A stretch of DNA of 64,000 bases from Onthophagus taurus (Eukaryota; Arthropoda; Insecta; Coleoptera; Scarabaeidae), in the NCBI RefSeq assembly GCF_036711975.1, contig NC_091968.1, positions 26,149,001-26,213,000 on the forward strand. Reading direction: 5' to 3'. The notes under the pieces are model-generated. The model ran no database searches. It was not told where the DNA came from and saw nothing but the letters and a program-made list of their open reading frames with translations. This document shows positions 12,377-22,289 of the stretch, piece by piece; the first letter of the stretch is position 1, and the number at the start of each line of letters is the position of its first letter. A program made the position numbers and the translations under genes.

Positions 12377-13023
12377 TTAAACATTCCCAATAACAACTTT
12401 TATTTTTCCATCTAAAGGTGTTTTATCGTAATCTTTAACCAAAATGCTCCGATTAAAATCGCCACTTTTTCCACCGCTCTTCTCAACCAACTCAACGTTA
12501 GTAATTACCATTCCTTTATTAACCGATTTGCACATATCATATATAGTTAAGGCTGCAATGCTAACCGCGGTTAAAGCTTCCATTTCAACCCCGGTTTTTC
12601 CTTCACACATCACTTTACCATAAATAATCACAGAGCTCGTTTTGTCATCAAGTTCCGCAATAACCTCAACATGATTTAAATTGATATTGTGACACATTGG
12701 AATTAAGGAACTAGTTCTTTTTGCCCCAGTTATTCCAGCAATTTCAGCACAAGTTAAAACGGCGCCTTTCTTAATCGAATTTGTTTTAATTAGAGATAAA
12801 ACTTCAGATCCAACGTGGATTATTGCACGAGCTTTTGCTGTACGATTTGTTATCGATTTCGTACCAATGTTAACCATTTGTACGCTTCCACTTTCAGAGT
12901 TTATGTGAGACAATGTGCTGTGATTTCGGTAATTTGCGATTTTTTGAGGTTTTACGAAGAGATGGGGGAAGAAATGTTGATTTAAAATTGAGTTGTTGAG
13001 CTGATTTGGTCGATTAAAAGTAC
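12377..13023 (-). CDS. MOCS1: MOCS1 terminal exon: MoaC/MOCS1B domain
   Basis: The last coding exon, from acceptor TTCTAG at 13024-13025 to the TAA at 12377-12379. It opens with a non-conserved linker, then the MoaC domain beginning near [18 protein letters not shown]. That methionine could serve as a second-cistron start in the unfused transcript. All main MoaC blocks are present. The preceding intron (13024-13073) is only 50 bp. Confidence 0.93.
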
Positions 13024-16000
13024 CTAGAACCAAAATGAAGAAAAAAAACGAGTTTTAAAATTAAAATCATTACCTTAAAATGAGAAAATAACTAAATTAA
13101 CATTTAGAGATCAACTAAATTTAAAAAGTTTAATTTTAAATCTATCCACCAATTAGAATCATCGGCCTATTCTCCATTAAATGTAAATTTTCCATGCCTG
13201 CAACAAATGCGGAAAAGAAAGAGAGATAAGAATGAAAGAGAGTGTAAAAAAAGCAAGCAAAAGCACAAAAAAGCCCGATGATGGATTTAATTAATTTGGG
13301 TTAGTTGTAAAATGAAATATAATTCAAGAATCATCATGTGGCTTAAAAAACACGTTAAAAATATGCCGCACGTCTCTCAAGATGGCTAAACACGAATGAT
13401 TCCAGTTCTATGTCTTGTGTTAGTTCTAGTGCAAAACTAGAACTAGACCGAAATCTGCAAGTAATATTTAGTTTTCTATCAGTATTACAGTTTTCTACAA
13501 GCAATAAGTAATGGTCTACCACCAGTATCCAGTCGTAGAAGTAAAGAAAAGAAATTAATTGAATTAAATTAATTTATTTTTTTTGTTGTTACTTTCTTAG
13601 GTTGGTAATAGTCACAGTTGGGTTATAATCGCTTGCAGATATTGTTTTATTGGTTCATTATAAACAATTTTTATTCTAAACATTAACTCGTAGCATTTTT
13701 CGTTTTCCAGTTATAACATTTCTTCATCTAAAAACCTTAATTTAGTGATATCGAGATTTTATGGTTTATAACTAAAAATTTTAAACGGTTGGAACAAAAT
13801 TGTTTATGGATTATATTTTTGTGATATATTATGAACATTTTTTACTAATACTATTCTTATGCACAGTTTTTAATTTTTGAGTTTAAATCATTTTGTTGCT
13901 AAATGTCACAAATTTGAAATGTTTGGGTTTTAAACTTTCCTAGGTTGGTAATAGTCACAGTTGGGTTATAATCGCTTGCAGATATCGTTTTATTGGTTCA
14001 TTATAAACAATTTTTATTCTAAACATTAACTCGTAGCATTTTTCGTTTTCTAGTTATAATATTTCTTCATCCAAAAACCTTAATTTAGTGATATCGAGAT
14101 TTTATAGTTTATAACTAAAAATTCGAAACAATTGGAACAAAATTGTTTATGGATTATATTTTTATGATATATCATAAACACTTTTTATCAATACTATTCT
14201 TATGCACAGTTTTTAATTTTTGAGTTTAAAACCATTTTGTTGCTAAATGTCACAAATTTGAAATGTTTGGGGTTTAAACTTTCCTAGGTTGGTAATAGTC
14301 ACAGTTGGGTTATAATCGCTTGCAGATAACGTTTTATTGGTTCATTATAAACAATTTTTATTCTAAACATTAACTCCTAGCATTTTTCGTTTTCCAGTTA
14401 TAACATTTCTTCATCTAAAAACCTTAATTTAGTGATATCGAGATTTTATGATTTATAACTAAAAATTTTAAACGGTTGGAACAAAATTGTTTATGGATTA
14501 TATTTTTGTGATATATTATAAACATTTTTTATTAATACTATTCTTATGCACAGTTTTTAATTTTTGAGTTTAAATCATTTTGTTGCTAAATGTCACAAAT
14601 TTGAAATGTTTGGGTTTTAAACTTTCCTAGGTTGGTAATAGTCACAGTTGGGTTATAATCGCTTGCAGATATTGTTTTATTGGTTCATTATAAACAATTT
14701 TTATCCTGAACATTAACTCCTAGCATTTTTCGTTTTCCAGTTATAACATTTCTTCATCTAAAAACCTTAATTTAGTGATATCGAGATTTTATGGTTTATA
14801 ACTAAAAATTCGAAACAATTGGAACAAAATTGTTTATGGATTATGTTTTTGTGATATATTATGAATATTTTTTATTAATACTATTCTTATGCACAGTTTT
14901 TAATTTTTGAGTTTAAAACCATTTTGTTGCTAAATGTCACAAATTTGAAATGTTTGGGGTTTAAACTTTCCTAGGTTGGTAATAGTCACAGTTGGGTTAT
15001 AATTGCTTGCAGATATCGTTTTATTGGTTCATTATAAACAATTTTTATTCTAAACATTAACTCGTAGCATTTTTCGTTTTCCAGTTATAACATTTCTTCA
15101 TCTAAAAACCTTAATTTAGTGATATCGAGATTTTATGGTTTATAACTAAAAATTTTAAACGGTTGGAACAAAATTGTTTATGGATTATATTTTTGTGATA
15201 TATTATAAACATTTTTTATTAATACTATTCTTATGCACAGTTTTTAATTTTTGAGTTTAAATCATTTTGTTGCTAAATGTCACAAATTTGAAATGTTTGG
15301 GTTTTAAACTTTCCTAGGTTGGTAATAGTCACAGTTGGGTTATAATCGCTTGCAGATATCGTTTTATTGGTTCATTATAAACAATTTTTATCCTGAACAT
15401 TATCTCCTAGCATTTTTTGTTTTCCAGTTAGAATATTTTTTTTGTCCAAAAACCTTCATTTAGTGATTTTGAGATTTTATGGTTTATAACTAAAAGTTTG
15501 AAACAATTGGAACAAAATTGTTTACGGATTATATTTTTGTGATATATTATGAACATCTTTTATTAATACTATTCTTACGCACAGTTTTTAATTTTTGAGT
15601 TTAAATCATTTTGTTGCTAAATGTCACAAATTTTAAATGTTTGGGTTTTTAACTTTCCTAGGTTGGTATGGAATGTTTCTAGGTCTAATGTTAGTTCTCT
15701 AGTAACAGTGGTAGATAGCGCTAGTAGCTGTAAAACTAGAACCCCTTGAATCATATCCAAAAAAGCCATCTAGCGGCTAATTTAAAACCATTTTTAAACC
15801 TTTTTTTAATGTGTCAAAACGAAAATTAACAATTTAATAATATAAAGTGATTAATCGTAAATAATATTAATTAAACATCTAAAATGAAGTTATTTTATCA
15901 AATAAAGGTAAGTAATTACTAAAAACCCTTTATAATAAAAATTTAATCATTTTTTACTTTGACAGTTCCAACTTTGATATTAAAACTTAAAAAATGATTC

Positions 16001-18386
16001 AACATCATTAATTAAATAAAGATAAGTCCTTTTAGTCACATTAACCTTCCTTAAACTTTCTTTAATTCATTTCTTACTTTCTAAGAAATAAAAATGTAAA
16101 AAAATTTAATTTAATTTTAATTTGAGCGCCATCTATCGGTCATATTTTGAATCTAATTTTGCCGTTATAACCTCTATTTTTTATATAATTTCTCTAACCT
16201 ATACATATGTAAAACTTCAGCACAACTAGATCATCAATCATATCGCTTAAAAATCGATATGATGAATCTTGAATTATATCCAAAAAAGCCACCTAGCGGC
16301 TAATTTAAAATCTTTTTTTAATGTGTCAAAACGAAAATTAATAATTTAATAATATAAAGTGATTAATCGTAAATAATATTAATTAAACATCTAAAATGAA
16401 GTTATTTTATTAAATAAAGGTAAGTAATTACTAAAAACCCCTTTACAATAAAAATTTAATCATTTTTTACTTTGACAGTTCCAACTTTGATATTAAAACT
16501 TAAAAAATGATTAAACATCATTAATAAAATAAAGATAAGTCCTTTTAATCACTTTAAGCTTCCTTAAACTTTTTTTAATTCATTTCTTACTTTTTAAGAA
16601 ATAAAAATGTTAAAAATTTAATTTATTTTTAATTTGAGCGCCATCTATCGGTCATATTTTGAATCTAATTTTGACGTTAAAACCTCTATTTTTTATATAA
16701 TTTCTCTAACCTATACATATGTAAAAATTCAGCATAACTAGATTTCCTTCTTTCATCATCAACCATGTCGCTTAAAAATCGACATGATGAATCTTGAATT
16801 ATATTCAAAAAAGCCACCTTGCGGCTAATTTAAAATCTTTTTTTAATGTGTCAAAACCAAAATTAATAATTTAATAATATAAAGTGATTAATCGTAAATA
16901 ATATTAATTAAACATCTAAAATGAAATTATTTTATCAAATAAAGGTAAGTAATTACTAAAAACCCTTTTATAATAAAAATTTAATCATTTTTTACTTTGA
17001 CAGTTCCAACTTTGAGGTTAAAACTTAAAAAATGATTAAACATTAATTAAATAAAGATAAGTCCTTTTAATCACTTTAAGCTTCCTTAAACTTTTTTTAA
17101 TTCATTTCTTACTTTCTAAGAAATTAAAATGTTAAAAAATTTAATTTTAATTTGAGCGCCATCTATCGGTCATATTTTGAATCTAATTTTGACGTGATAA
17201 CCTCTTTATTTTTGTGACTTAAAAATCGACATGATTCTTGAATTATACCAATTTGATTTACCTGCATGTTGTTTTTTCTTCTTTTTAACGGCGGCTTCAA
17301 TTAAAGCAGTTAAATCATCATCATTACACCCAGCTCTCATCGCATCCCTCAAAGAAATCTCCCGATTCCCAAATAAGCAAACTTTAAGATGTCCATCAGC
17401 TGTTATTCTGAGCCGATTACAAGAATGGCAAAAATGTTCACTCATCGAAGTAATAAAACCAACTTGGCCTTCAAATCCGGGTACTTTCCATCCTTTTGAG
17501 GTATCATTTGGGCCGTTTGGAAGTTGATAAAAATCCGGGTGTGTTTCCTTGATTTTTTCTAAGATATTTTTATAAGGAAACATTTTTTTGATTTCCCATT
17601 TATTTCCGCTAAATGGCATGTACTCAATAAATCGTATATCGATGTTTTTATTTTCTGTTAAATTCACAAAATCAATAATTTCGTCATCGTTAAACCCTTT
17701 AATTAAAACGCAATTTATTTTAACGGGTTTATATCCGAGTTGTAGCGCTAAATCAATGCCCATTTTAACTTTTTCTAAACCTTTCCTTCGCGTTATTTTC
17801 TCGTATCGTTCCGGTTTTAAACTATCGAGGCTTACATTGATGATATCGAGACCGGCTCTTTGTAAAGCAACTAATTGTCTTGTTAAAACTATTCCGTTAG
17901 TGGTCATCGCAACGGTTTCTAAACCTGGAATGCTTTTTAAAGTTGCTAAATCCATAAAAAGAAAATAAATAATGTAAACATAACCTCAAAAATTAATTTT
18001 TTTAATTTTTACCTATTATATCAACTAAATCTTTACGTACAGTGGGTTCACCACCTGTTAAGCGTATTTTATTAACTCCTTCTTTAACGAAAAGTTTTGC
18101 AACGCGTACAATTTCATCCAAAGTTAGTAAATTTTGTTTTGGACTCAAAGTAACACCTTCGGCTGGCATACAATATTGACCTTTTTGGAAGAAAATAAGA
18201 ATTAAGTTTATTAAATAACCTTTAATGTGTTTACTTACATCTTAAATTACATTTCTCTGTTAGAGAGATGCGCAAATAATTGTGAAATCTACCGAAAGTG
18301 TCGGTTAATGGGTTAATTTTCTGTTCTATATTGAGATTATTTAATGGAACACTACAGTAAGTTCTTTTTATAAAATTACGAAGCAT
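12377..18386 (-). CDS. MOCS1: molybdenum cofactor biosynthesis protein 1 (MOCS1A + MOCS1B)
   Basis: Catalyses the first step of molybdenum cofactor synthesis, GTP to cyclic pyranopterin monophosphate. Exons in transcript order: 18239-18386, 18013-18180, 17262-17945, 13074-13197 and 12377-13023, all with matching phases. The MoaA part starts [10 protein letters not shown], a basic stretch suggesting mitochondrial import. It carries the radical-SAM motif CNLRCQYC (C46, C50, C53), TGGEP (91-95) and a second cluster C278-x2-C281-x13-C295. Exon 13074-13197 adds ...[10 protein letters not shown] and a stop, giving a 351-residue MOCS1A with the double glycine needed in the human protein. Skipping that exon fuses residue 334 in frame to the MoaC exon, giving about 548 residues. 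MoaC motifs [16 protein letters not shown] and [10 protein letters not shown] are intact. The 4-kb intron before the GG exon is filled with two satellite arrays. The gene looks functional. Confidence 0.95.
13074..13197 (-). CDS. MOCS1: MOCS1 optional exon giving the MOCS1A double-glycine C-terminus
   Basis: The acceptor TTGCAG lies just outside 13197. The exon completes a Gly codon from the 17262 exon and reads [18 protein letters not shown], then TAG at 13142-13144; a short untranslated part follows to donor AAG/GTAATG at 13073-13074. Human MOCS1A ends in the near-identical NRPMILIGG, so this is the counterpart of the human type I splice form. It is too short to appear as an independent ORF. 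Confidence 0.92.
13375..13455. repeat. half-copy of the CTAGTTCTAG hairpin repeat, left of the satellite
   Basis: Contains CACGTCTCTCAAGATGGCTA, AACACGAATGATTCCAGTTC and TAGTTCTAGTGCAAAACTAG. It matches the element at 10490-10760. Its partner half, including TAGGTCTAATGTTAGTTCTC, follows the satellite at about 15673-15740. Confidence 0.65.
13600..15659 (+). repeat. 343-bp satellite, six monomers in an A-B dimer pattern
   Basis: Monomers starting GGTTGGTAATAGTCACAGTT lie at 13600, 13943, 14287, 14630, 14973 and 15317, ending at 15659; spacing is 343-344 bp. Monomers 1, 3 and 5 share TTTTAAACGGTTGG and GGGTTTTAAAC. Monomers 2 and 4 share TTCGAAACAATTGG and GGGGTTTAAAC, and monomer 6 follows the second type with extra changes. 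The array is thus a ~687-bp dimer repeated three times. It lies in the MOCS1 intron. Halves of the CTAGTTCTAG hairpin repeat flank it (13375-13450 and 15665-15740), as if the array had expanded inside one. Confidence 0.95.
15745..17238 (+). repeat. three tandem units of ~520 bp in the MOCS1 intron
   Basis: Unit starts (CTTGAATYATATCCAAAAAAG) lie near 15745, 16268 and 16793, with a partial fourth beginning at about 17238; spacings are 523, 525 and 445. Each unit contains ATGAARTTATTTTATYAAAT followed by AAAGGTAAGTAATTAC (a good + strand splice donor), then CTTTGACAGTTCCAACTTTG and a GAGCGCCATCTATCGGTCAT block. The partial fourth copy runs to within about 25 bp of the MoaA exon. Confidence 0.9.
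17262..17945 (-). CDS. MOCS1: MOCS1 main MoaA exon (third coding exon)
   Basis: Encodes MoaA residues [18 protein letters not shown] to the QHAG junction, including the C-terminal Fe-S motif [18 protein letters not shown]. The acceptor is GATTTAG at 17946-17952. The donor GCAG/GTAAAT at 17260-17262 directly abuts the end of the last ~520-bp tandem unit (about 17238). An ORF reading on past the donor would add a spurious tail. Confidence 0.95.
18013..18180 (-). CDS. MOCS1: MOCS1 second coding exon
   Basis: Reads (C)[17 protein letters not shown]...[15 protein letters not shown], holding the last two cysteines of the radical-SAM motif and the TGGEP SAM-binding motif. It has a phase-1 start, donor AATAG/GTAAAA and acceptor AAAAAG/GTCAAT. 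The intron to exon 1 is 58 bp. Confidence 0.93.
18239..18386 (-). CDS. MOCS1: MOCS1 first coding exon
   Basis: Begins with ATG at 18384-18386 and reads [17 protein letters not shown], then [20 protein letters not shown] up to donor AAGAT/GTAAGT. The basic N-terminus with no acidic residue before position 21 fits a mitochondrial presequence. The start is chosen because it is the first ATG in frame after the likely transcript start region. Confidence 0.9.
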
Positions 18387-19350
18387 TTTAAGTTAACGCG
18401 AAAAGTTATAATGTTTTGTCCTCTTCGCTGACCTCGTTAATTTATAGAAAATGAATTAAATTGTGTTTACTTAATGATGTGTATGTAGGCAACCCATTTC
18501 ACACTTTAGATTTAAATTTAAATATGTTGACATTTAGCAACAAAATGATTTTAAACTCAAAAATTAAAAACTGTGCGTAAGAATAGTATTAATAAAAAAT
18601 GTTTATAATATATTACAAAAATATAATCCATAAACAATTTTGTTCCAATTGTTTCGAATTTTTAGTTATAAACTATAAAATCTCGATATCACTAAATTAA
18701 GGTTTTTGGATGAAGGAATATTATAACTGGAAAATGAAAAATGCTCTCAATACATTTTTACGTTGTTTTATAATAATGAAGCATTTTTTAAATCATTGTA
18801 AGGAATGATATATTATATGGTTAGGTGTATGCAACCCAAATAACACGAATAAAATCAAAATATCTGAAATTCTTAAATTATTAATTATATAAATAAATTG
18901 TATTTAATTGTAATAACATTAAATAAGAAATAAGTTATTAAAAAATAGTTAATTATTGTTATTAAAATAATTAAAGAAAACTTTGAAGCGCCATCTAGTA
19001 ATGAAAATTTTATAATTTATGAATATTATAAAAATACTTTCTTGAAGTAAGTAAAATGTTATTAATTATGAAATAAATTAAAATAGGATTAATATTAAAA
19101 CATGATTAAAAATTAATCAATAAATAATTATAAAATAAATTAATGTATCGCAAAGGGCGCCATCTAGTAATTAAATTAAAAACTAATTTTGACTTTGAGA
19201 CTTTGACACCTCTCTATTTTGATAAGCTCATATACTTATAATTATTATTTAATGCTTTAATTTGTGTTTAATCAACCAACAAAAACGAGCAATAACTAAT
19301 TAAGATAGGAAATTAGTGATATAAAAATGAATTAGTAATCATCGTCAACA
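18387..19350. promoter_or_regulatory. divergent intergenic region between MOCS1 and the torsin-activator gene
   Basis: Both genes read outward from this ~960-bp interval, so their promoters must lie here. It contains a partial inverted copy of the 343-bp satellite (about 18520-18745), the right arm of the MOCS1-flanking inverted repeat (about 18765-18880) and two GCGCCATCTAGTAAT sites (18988 and 19157). No TATA box can be assigned with confidence. Confidence 0.6.
18520..18745 (-). repeat. isolated inverted copy of part of the 343-bp satellite
   Basis: The reverse complement of the satellite monomer from the ATTTAGCAACAAAATGATTT side through ATAATCCATAAACAATTTTG to AAACCTTAATTTAGTG. It has the B-type TTCGAAACAATTGG signature (seen here as CCAATTGTTTCGAA). 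It shows that the monomer also exists as a dispersed copy outside the array. Confidence 0.85.
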
Positions 19351-20369
19351 ATGGTAAGTTTTTATTTTGTTTTGAGTGAACATAACCTAAAATTTTCGTT
19401 TTTAAGGAACCAGTTCGTACAAGTACCCCAAAATTGGGCGTTAATAAAATAATCGGCCGTAAATCAATTCACGATCCTCCATGTCCATCTCCTATAAACA
19501 CAATGGAAAAACCTTTCGATTTAAAAAATAAAGAAAATGTAGAATCGGAAATTGATGAAAATGAAAGCGATGATGAACAACAAAAAGAAATTGAGGATGG
19601 AGAGGAAGAAAATCTTTGTGATGAAGAGGAAAGTGTGAAATCTCCTTCTCGAATGTCAGTGGAAAAAAAATTAGATGAAAAAGAGATAAATTATAAACAT
19701 TTTTTCAAGAATGTAAACATATCAGTAATTGTGGGGGTTTTAATTCTGATAATAATTTTAGTTTTATATCCAATTAACCAAGAAACTAAAAGAGATGATG
19801 GAAAAATGGAAATAACTAATTTAAAAAGATTTTATCCACATCAAAACCCAAATTTATGGTACTACATAACAAGTAATATTAAAGATGTGTTGCGATATAA
19901 CAAACCATCAGTAATCTTATTTTTATACTTAAAAAATCAAGAAAAAACAACAAACGAATTAATTTTAACAATTTCTCGAATTGCACAAAAAAATCTGAAT
20001 GAAAACGCTTTAGAACCTTTAATAATAAACGGTTTAGAATTGAATACAAATTCATATTTAAAAGATTATGGATACTTAATTGAAGATTATAAACCTATTC
20101 TTGAAGAAAGAAATGTTTTGGCTGTGAAAAATTTAGAATTGGTTTCATCGAATGTATCGCAAGCTTTCCATTATTTATGTGATGAATTTAATCCATTGGT
20201 TAGGAAGAGTTTTATTGTTTTTACAGTGAAAGTTGAAAAATTTATTGGGAAGGAATTTGATCAAGCTGGAATAGTTTTAAGAAATGTTTGGAGAGATCTA
20301 GAGGATGATAAATTAGAAGCTCTTATAACTAGGGTGACCAATTTGGTTTTAAGAATTAATCCAGAATAG
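19351..20369 (+). CDS. TOR1AIP: torsin-activating protein, LAP1/LULL1 (TOR1AIP) family
   Basis: LAP1 and LULL1 activate the ATPase torsin in the nuclear envelope and ER lumen. Coding exon 1 is only the ATG (19351-19353, donor ATG/GTAAGT). Exon 2 runs 19407-20369, for a 321-residue protein starting M/EPVRTSTPKLGVNK. The N-terminal ~100 residues are hydrophilic and acidic (EDGEEENLCDEEE). One transmembrane helix follows at about 106-124 (ISVIVGVLILIIILVLYPI), then a ~195-residue luminal domain. Residues 237-277, AVKNLELVSSNVSQAFHYLC followed by DEFNPLVRKSFIVFTVKVE, match the family block around 'LP.GS..IFY.YCDHENA..K..ALV.TV'. An NVS glycosylation sequon lies inside it. It is shorter than the vertebrate proteins in its nucleoplasmic part. 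AATAAA signals follow within 30 bp of the stop. A start at the in-frame TTG 19434 is not needed, because the spliced ATG is better. Confidence 0.85.
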
Positions 20370-20379
20370 AAATAAATTT

Positions 20380-21095
20380 TTTTATAATGTAATAAATTAT
20401 TGTAAAAAGGAGTTAATAAATTTATTAAAACTAGTTTTTATTTTTAATTATTTTAATTACAGACAACGAGTTAAAATTATACATTCAAAAAAAAACTCTT
20501 ACACGTAAAAACATGCAATAATAAATTTAAGATTAATTCAAATCGAATTTAACAAGAAAGAAAAAACACGATTATTGTGCGTTAATTAATTAATTATTTG
20601 AAAATATATATATTTTGATAAGTACATCTTATAAAAGAAATAATTAAACAACTATTCAACCATTAATAATATAAGTATATTGTAGTTTTAAAGTACATTT
20701 ATAAGTTTCTTTTATTTTGTATTGTTTTAATTAATTATATTTGCTTTTTATGTTCTTTATATACAAAAAAAAATCTAAAAATCATTTACATTTTGAGAAG
20801 AAAATTCGTTTCCTCCAAAAAAAATCTAATCAATATTTAATATTACCATTTGAGATTGCACAAAATCTAACATTGTTATTGCACAATCATTTAATTCTTT
20901 TAACTAATGAGTATTTATAAAAAATATCTTTAAATTTGAAACTTTTTTAGCGAGAAAAAAATGCTTTTTGTTATATTATAAGTACTTCTAAGAAGAATTA
21001 AGATCTCTCTTAATGTTATTGGCATCTTTTGGACGGAGTATTTCCAAAATTAATTGTGAATATTAACCAAATCATTTAAATATTAAATTGTATTT
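20380..21095. other. AT-rich intergenic stretch
   Basis: Directly after the torsin-activator stop. It is low in complexity with many TTAATTAA runs and could include the 3' UTR. No ORF or known element was recognised. Confidence 0.4.
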
Positions 21096-21603
21096 ACAGT
21101 GATGGAAAAAATTCTATGTACAGCATTAAATTATCAGGTTTTTTATAAAATATAATAACATAATAAAAAATTAGTATTACATAATAAACATTTTATTATT
21201 AGTAAACATAATAAAAATTTTAATTGTCAAATGGAATGACAATAAATGAGTTGTCATTTTGACTTGACGGAATCTGTGTCAACTGTCAATAGATGGAGCC
21301 ACGATTAATTTTAATTAAATTTGCCGCCATTTTGGCTCGAAAGTCAAAAAAGAGTTAACAACTCTTCTTACTGCTATTTTTGCAACTCAAAAGGCAAAAA
21401 GACAGCATTATTTTTGTAAATAAGTAGTGATAAGCTGTCAAACCGCCTACTTTGATAATCTAGGGACTTTATTTCTAATTAAAAAAGTGATACTGGTGTC
21501 TAATAACTTGTATTATTGAGTTGGTAATTATTATCTTATCACGTTTTACCAAAAACCTCATAATTTAATGTTGTATATATGTAGACTTTTGACCACCAGT
21601 GTA
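21096..21603. mobile_element. Tc1-type non-autonomous remnant
   Basis: The left end ACAGTGATGGAAAAAATTCT and right end GTAGACTTTTGACCACCAGT resemble the ends of the larger Tc1 element at 48807-53599 (CAGTGACGGACAAAAG / CTTTTGTCCTCCACTGTA). About 500 bp, no coding content. Ends are degraded, so the borders are approximate. Confidence 0.5.
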
Positions 21604-22289
21604 CGTGTTTAGGTATCGTGTTCGGTGTGAGAGTAAGAACTCTTTAATTATACGTATTATATCTCTCTTACGAAAAAGAAGTTATTAATAGCACACATTT
21701 TAATAATTATTATTATTATTACAAGTTTGCGAATAAAACGTGATCTTAATTAATAAAAAATATTAATTAATACCTACCTATAAATATTTTTAACAATTCT
21801 TTTTATCGTTATTGCTGCAATTCAACAATTTTTAAACATATCCAAGAATTCTTTAATTTCAACAATTTTGAGTGATGTCAATTGAGCGCCATCTATGTTT
21901 AATTCGTCGAGGTTTTATTAAACCCGATAAAGTAGAAAACTGTTCTTTTTTTAAATTAAATTTAATTTATTTATAAAAAATTCTTGAATATTATTAATCT
22001 TTAAATATAAGGCACTTTTGAAAAGATATTGGCACGTTTTTTTTATTTATTAATTAATTAAATTTTTTGTTTTTTTGTACTTTACGAAAATAATAAATTA
22101 TCGAAATTATTATTATTATTTTTCGATAATAAAAAAAGGAGTCAAATAAGTAAATAAAATAAAATCTGTTAATTAAAAAAAATTAATTAGAATCGCTCGG
22201 ATTCTATTTTAGTTAAAATTAATTTGCTTTGTGCGTTTAATCCGTTTTTATCTACTTTATATACAGGATGTTTCAGTTTTTGTGGGTTA

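Noticed and set aside
13600..15659. Regular repeats considered as a CRISPR-like array
   Set aside because: Long contiguous monomers without spacers in an insect intron; this is a satellite.
17206..17261. Extension of the MoaA reading frame past QHAG
   Set aside because: It crosses a consensus donor, and the added residues come from the ~520-bp repeat; the true C-terminus is in the 13.1-kb exon.
17231..17968. Two + strand open frames (98 and 126 codons) over the MOCS1 exon
   Set aside because: They are antisense to the MoaA exon, whose minus frame carries all family motifs.
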